DNA of 32,425 nt from Flavobacteriaceae bacterium (GTDB lineage: Bacteria > Bacteroidota > Bacteroidia > Flavobacteriales > Flavobacteriaceae), in contig JABDNT010000054.1 of NCBI GenBank assembly GCA_013043685.1, positions 1 to 32,425 of the forward strand, read 5' to 3'. Positions 31,655 through 32,425 of the stretch are shown here, in pieces (positions within the stretch are counted from its first letter, which is position 1; each line of letters begins with the position of its first letter). Below the pieces are notes generated by a model, which saw nothing but the letters and a program-made list of their open reading frames with translations, did no database searches and was not told the origin of the DNA. A program made the position numbers and the translations under genes.

Positions 31655-32425
31655 TTAGAATCGTACATAGAGATTTAAATAGTAAGTGGTTCCGTTACCA
31701 AAGAAATAGCGATTCCCGAAGAGAGGTCCATATCTTCTATTCTCCTCTTCGAGTCTTTGACGATAACTCACTCGACGGGAATCTTCAAAACCGCCGGTAC
31801 GATATTCAGAATCCAGAATATTATTAACCGAGGCAAAGAATCCAACAAAGTATCTTTTAATTCGCCATGACTTGCCCGCAATTAAATTCACTAAAAAATA
31901 ATCCTGTAGTTGTTCTTGTTGTAGCAGGTTACGTGCGGTTTCCTCGCTATAATTGTTAAAAGGAAGTCCGTCAACGTCTGTGTAGAAATCGGATGTACGC
32001 CTCAAAAAACTTATATCTAAATACGCATTGGAAAAATGATTTACTGTTGCTCCTATCCACCAAAATTTGGGGTCTCTATATTCAATTCCCAGTTGATACG
32101 CTTGTTCAGGGCCTCCGGAAACATGATAATTCTTTAATGCCACTTTCCTTTTTCCCAAAGATTCCAGGTCATTTCCTTCAACAATGTCATCCAATGGGTC
32201 ATTGTCAAAATCATCACCAGATAAGTACAGTAATGGATTGTTGGTGTAAACATTTTGTCCAACGGAAGCAGCAGCCTTAAATTTAAAAACTGGTAAGGCC
32301 TGCCACTCTAGTCCAAACTCCACTCCAATGTTTCTCTTGTTTATTCCTGTGACTATCTCCTGGACAAATGCGTTATTGTCTTCGCTTCCTAAAGCATTTT
32401 GGGTGAAATAGTAGCCAATCTCGGT
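31655..32425 (-). CDS. TonB-dependent receptor, C-terminal barrel part (partial)
   Basis: The frame is open to the window edge and gives the last 256 residues; the plug and most of the barrel lie outside. The visible part consists of amphipathic strands typical of TonB-dependent receptor barrels: VEFGLEWQALPVFKFKAAAS, QAYQLGIEYRDPKFWWIGATVNHFS, DYFLVNLIAGKSWRI, RYFVGFFASVNNILDSEYRTGGFE and a final YYLNLYVRF ending in Phe, the outer-membrane assembly signal. The NILDSEYRTGGFE segment is characteristic of the family end. A GTG inside the frame at 32323 is not a real start. It is the first visible gene of an operon with the DUF5689 lipoprotein and probably imports a substrate that cannot be deduced here. 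Confidence 0.9.
   Translation of the reverse strand, partial: TEIGYYFTQNALGSEDNNAFVQEIVTGINKRNIGVEFGLEWQALPVFKFKAAASVGQNVYTNNPLLYLSGDDFDNDPLDDIVEGNDLESLGKRKVALKNYHVSGGPEQAYQLGIEYRDPKFWWIGATVNHFSNAYLDISFLRRTSDFYTDVDGLPFNNYSEETARNLLQQEQLQDYFLVNLIAGKSWRIKRYFVGFFASVNNILDSEYRTGGFEDSRRVSYRQRLEEENRRYGPLFGNRYFFGNGTTYYLNLYVRF

Overview
The window looks like a chromosomal stretch from a member of the Flavobacteriaceae (Bacteroidota). Four things point that way: type IX secretion (T9SS) C-terminal sorting domains of both type A and type B; a PorP/SprF protein beside an OmpA-family protein of PorE-like architecture; lipoproteins with acidic residues just after the lipid-bearing cysteine; and TAnnTTTG-type promoter -7 boxes with weak or absent Shine-Dalgarno sequences. 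A SUF iron-sulfur operon that carries an HMG-CoA synthase gene also fits. I see no tRNA, rRNA, CRISPR array, insertion sequence or phage gene, and no gene-free stretch longer than about 190 bases.

Layout: (1) 1-2456 holds a possible gene tail, an alpha/beta hydrolase, two tiny paralogous CxxC proteins with overlapping stop and start, and thiL on the opposite strand. (2) 2637-12236 is a one-strand accessory-looking block for the cell surface: four tandem paralogs of the choice-of-anchor B beta-propeller family (one lipoprotein and three T9SS cargo proteins), a lipoprotein with seven tandem repeats, an MbnP-family lipoprotein and a di-heme MbnH/cytochrome c peroxidase-like lipoprotein. In methanotrophs MbnH oxidises a tryptophan of MbnP to make a copper site, so this block is the best candidate for an undescribed extracytoplasmic metal or redox system. 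(3) 12394-22234 is the SUF cluster: sufA, sufB, a lipoprotein gene, sufC, sufD, sufS, a META-domain lipoprotein gene, sufE, a DUF59/SufT gene, HMG-CoA synthase and DUF2480, followed by a DUF3078 outer-membrane-type protein. (4) 22311-24549 has divergent hflX and an endonuclease/exonuclease/phosphatase-family gene. (5) 24676-29645 is a T9SS trio: a type B-CTD surface protein, PorP/SprF, and a PorE-like TPR/propeller/OmpA protein, ended by a clear terminator. (6) 29737-32425 on the minus strand has a cupin lipoprotein, a DUF5689 lipoprotein and the C-terminal part of a TonB-dependent receptor cut by the window edge.

How they may work together: the SUF genes build cytosolic Fe-S clusters, with SufS/SufE supplying sulfur to the SufBCD scaffold. 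The T9SS trio would export and display its type B cargo. The three type A propellers need the general T9SS machinery, which lies elsewhere. The MbnP/MbnH pair and the propellers are predicted to sit outside the cytoplasm, several of them probably on the cell surface. Family names were assigned by reading motifs, with no database search.
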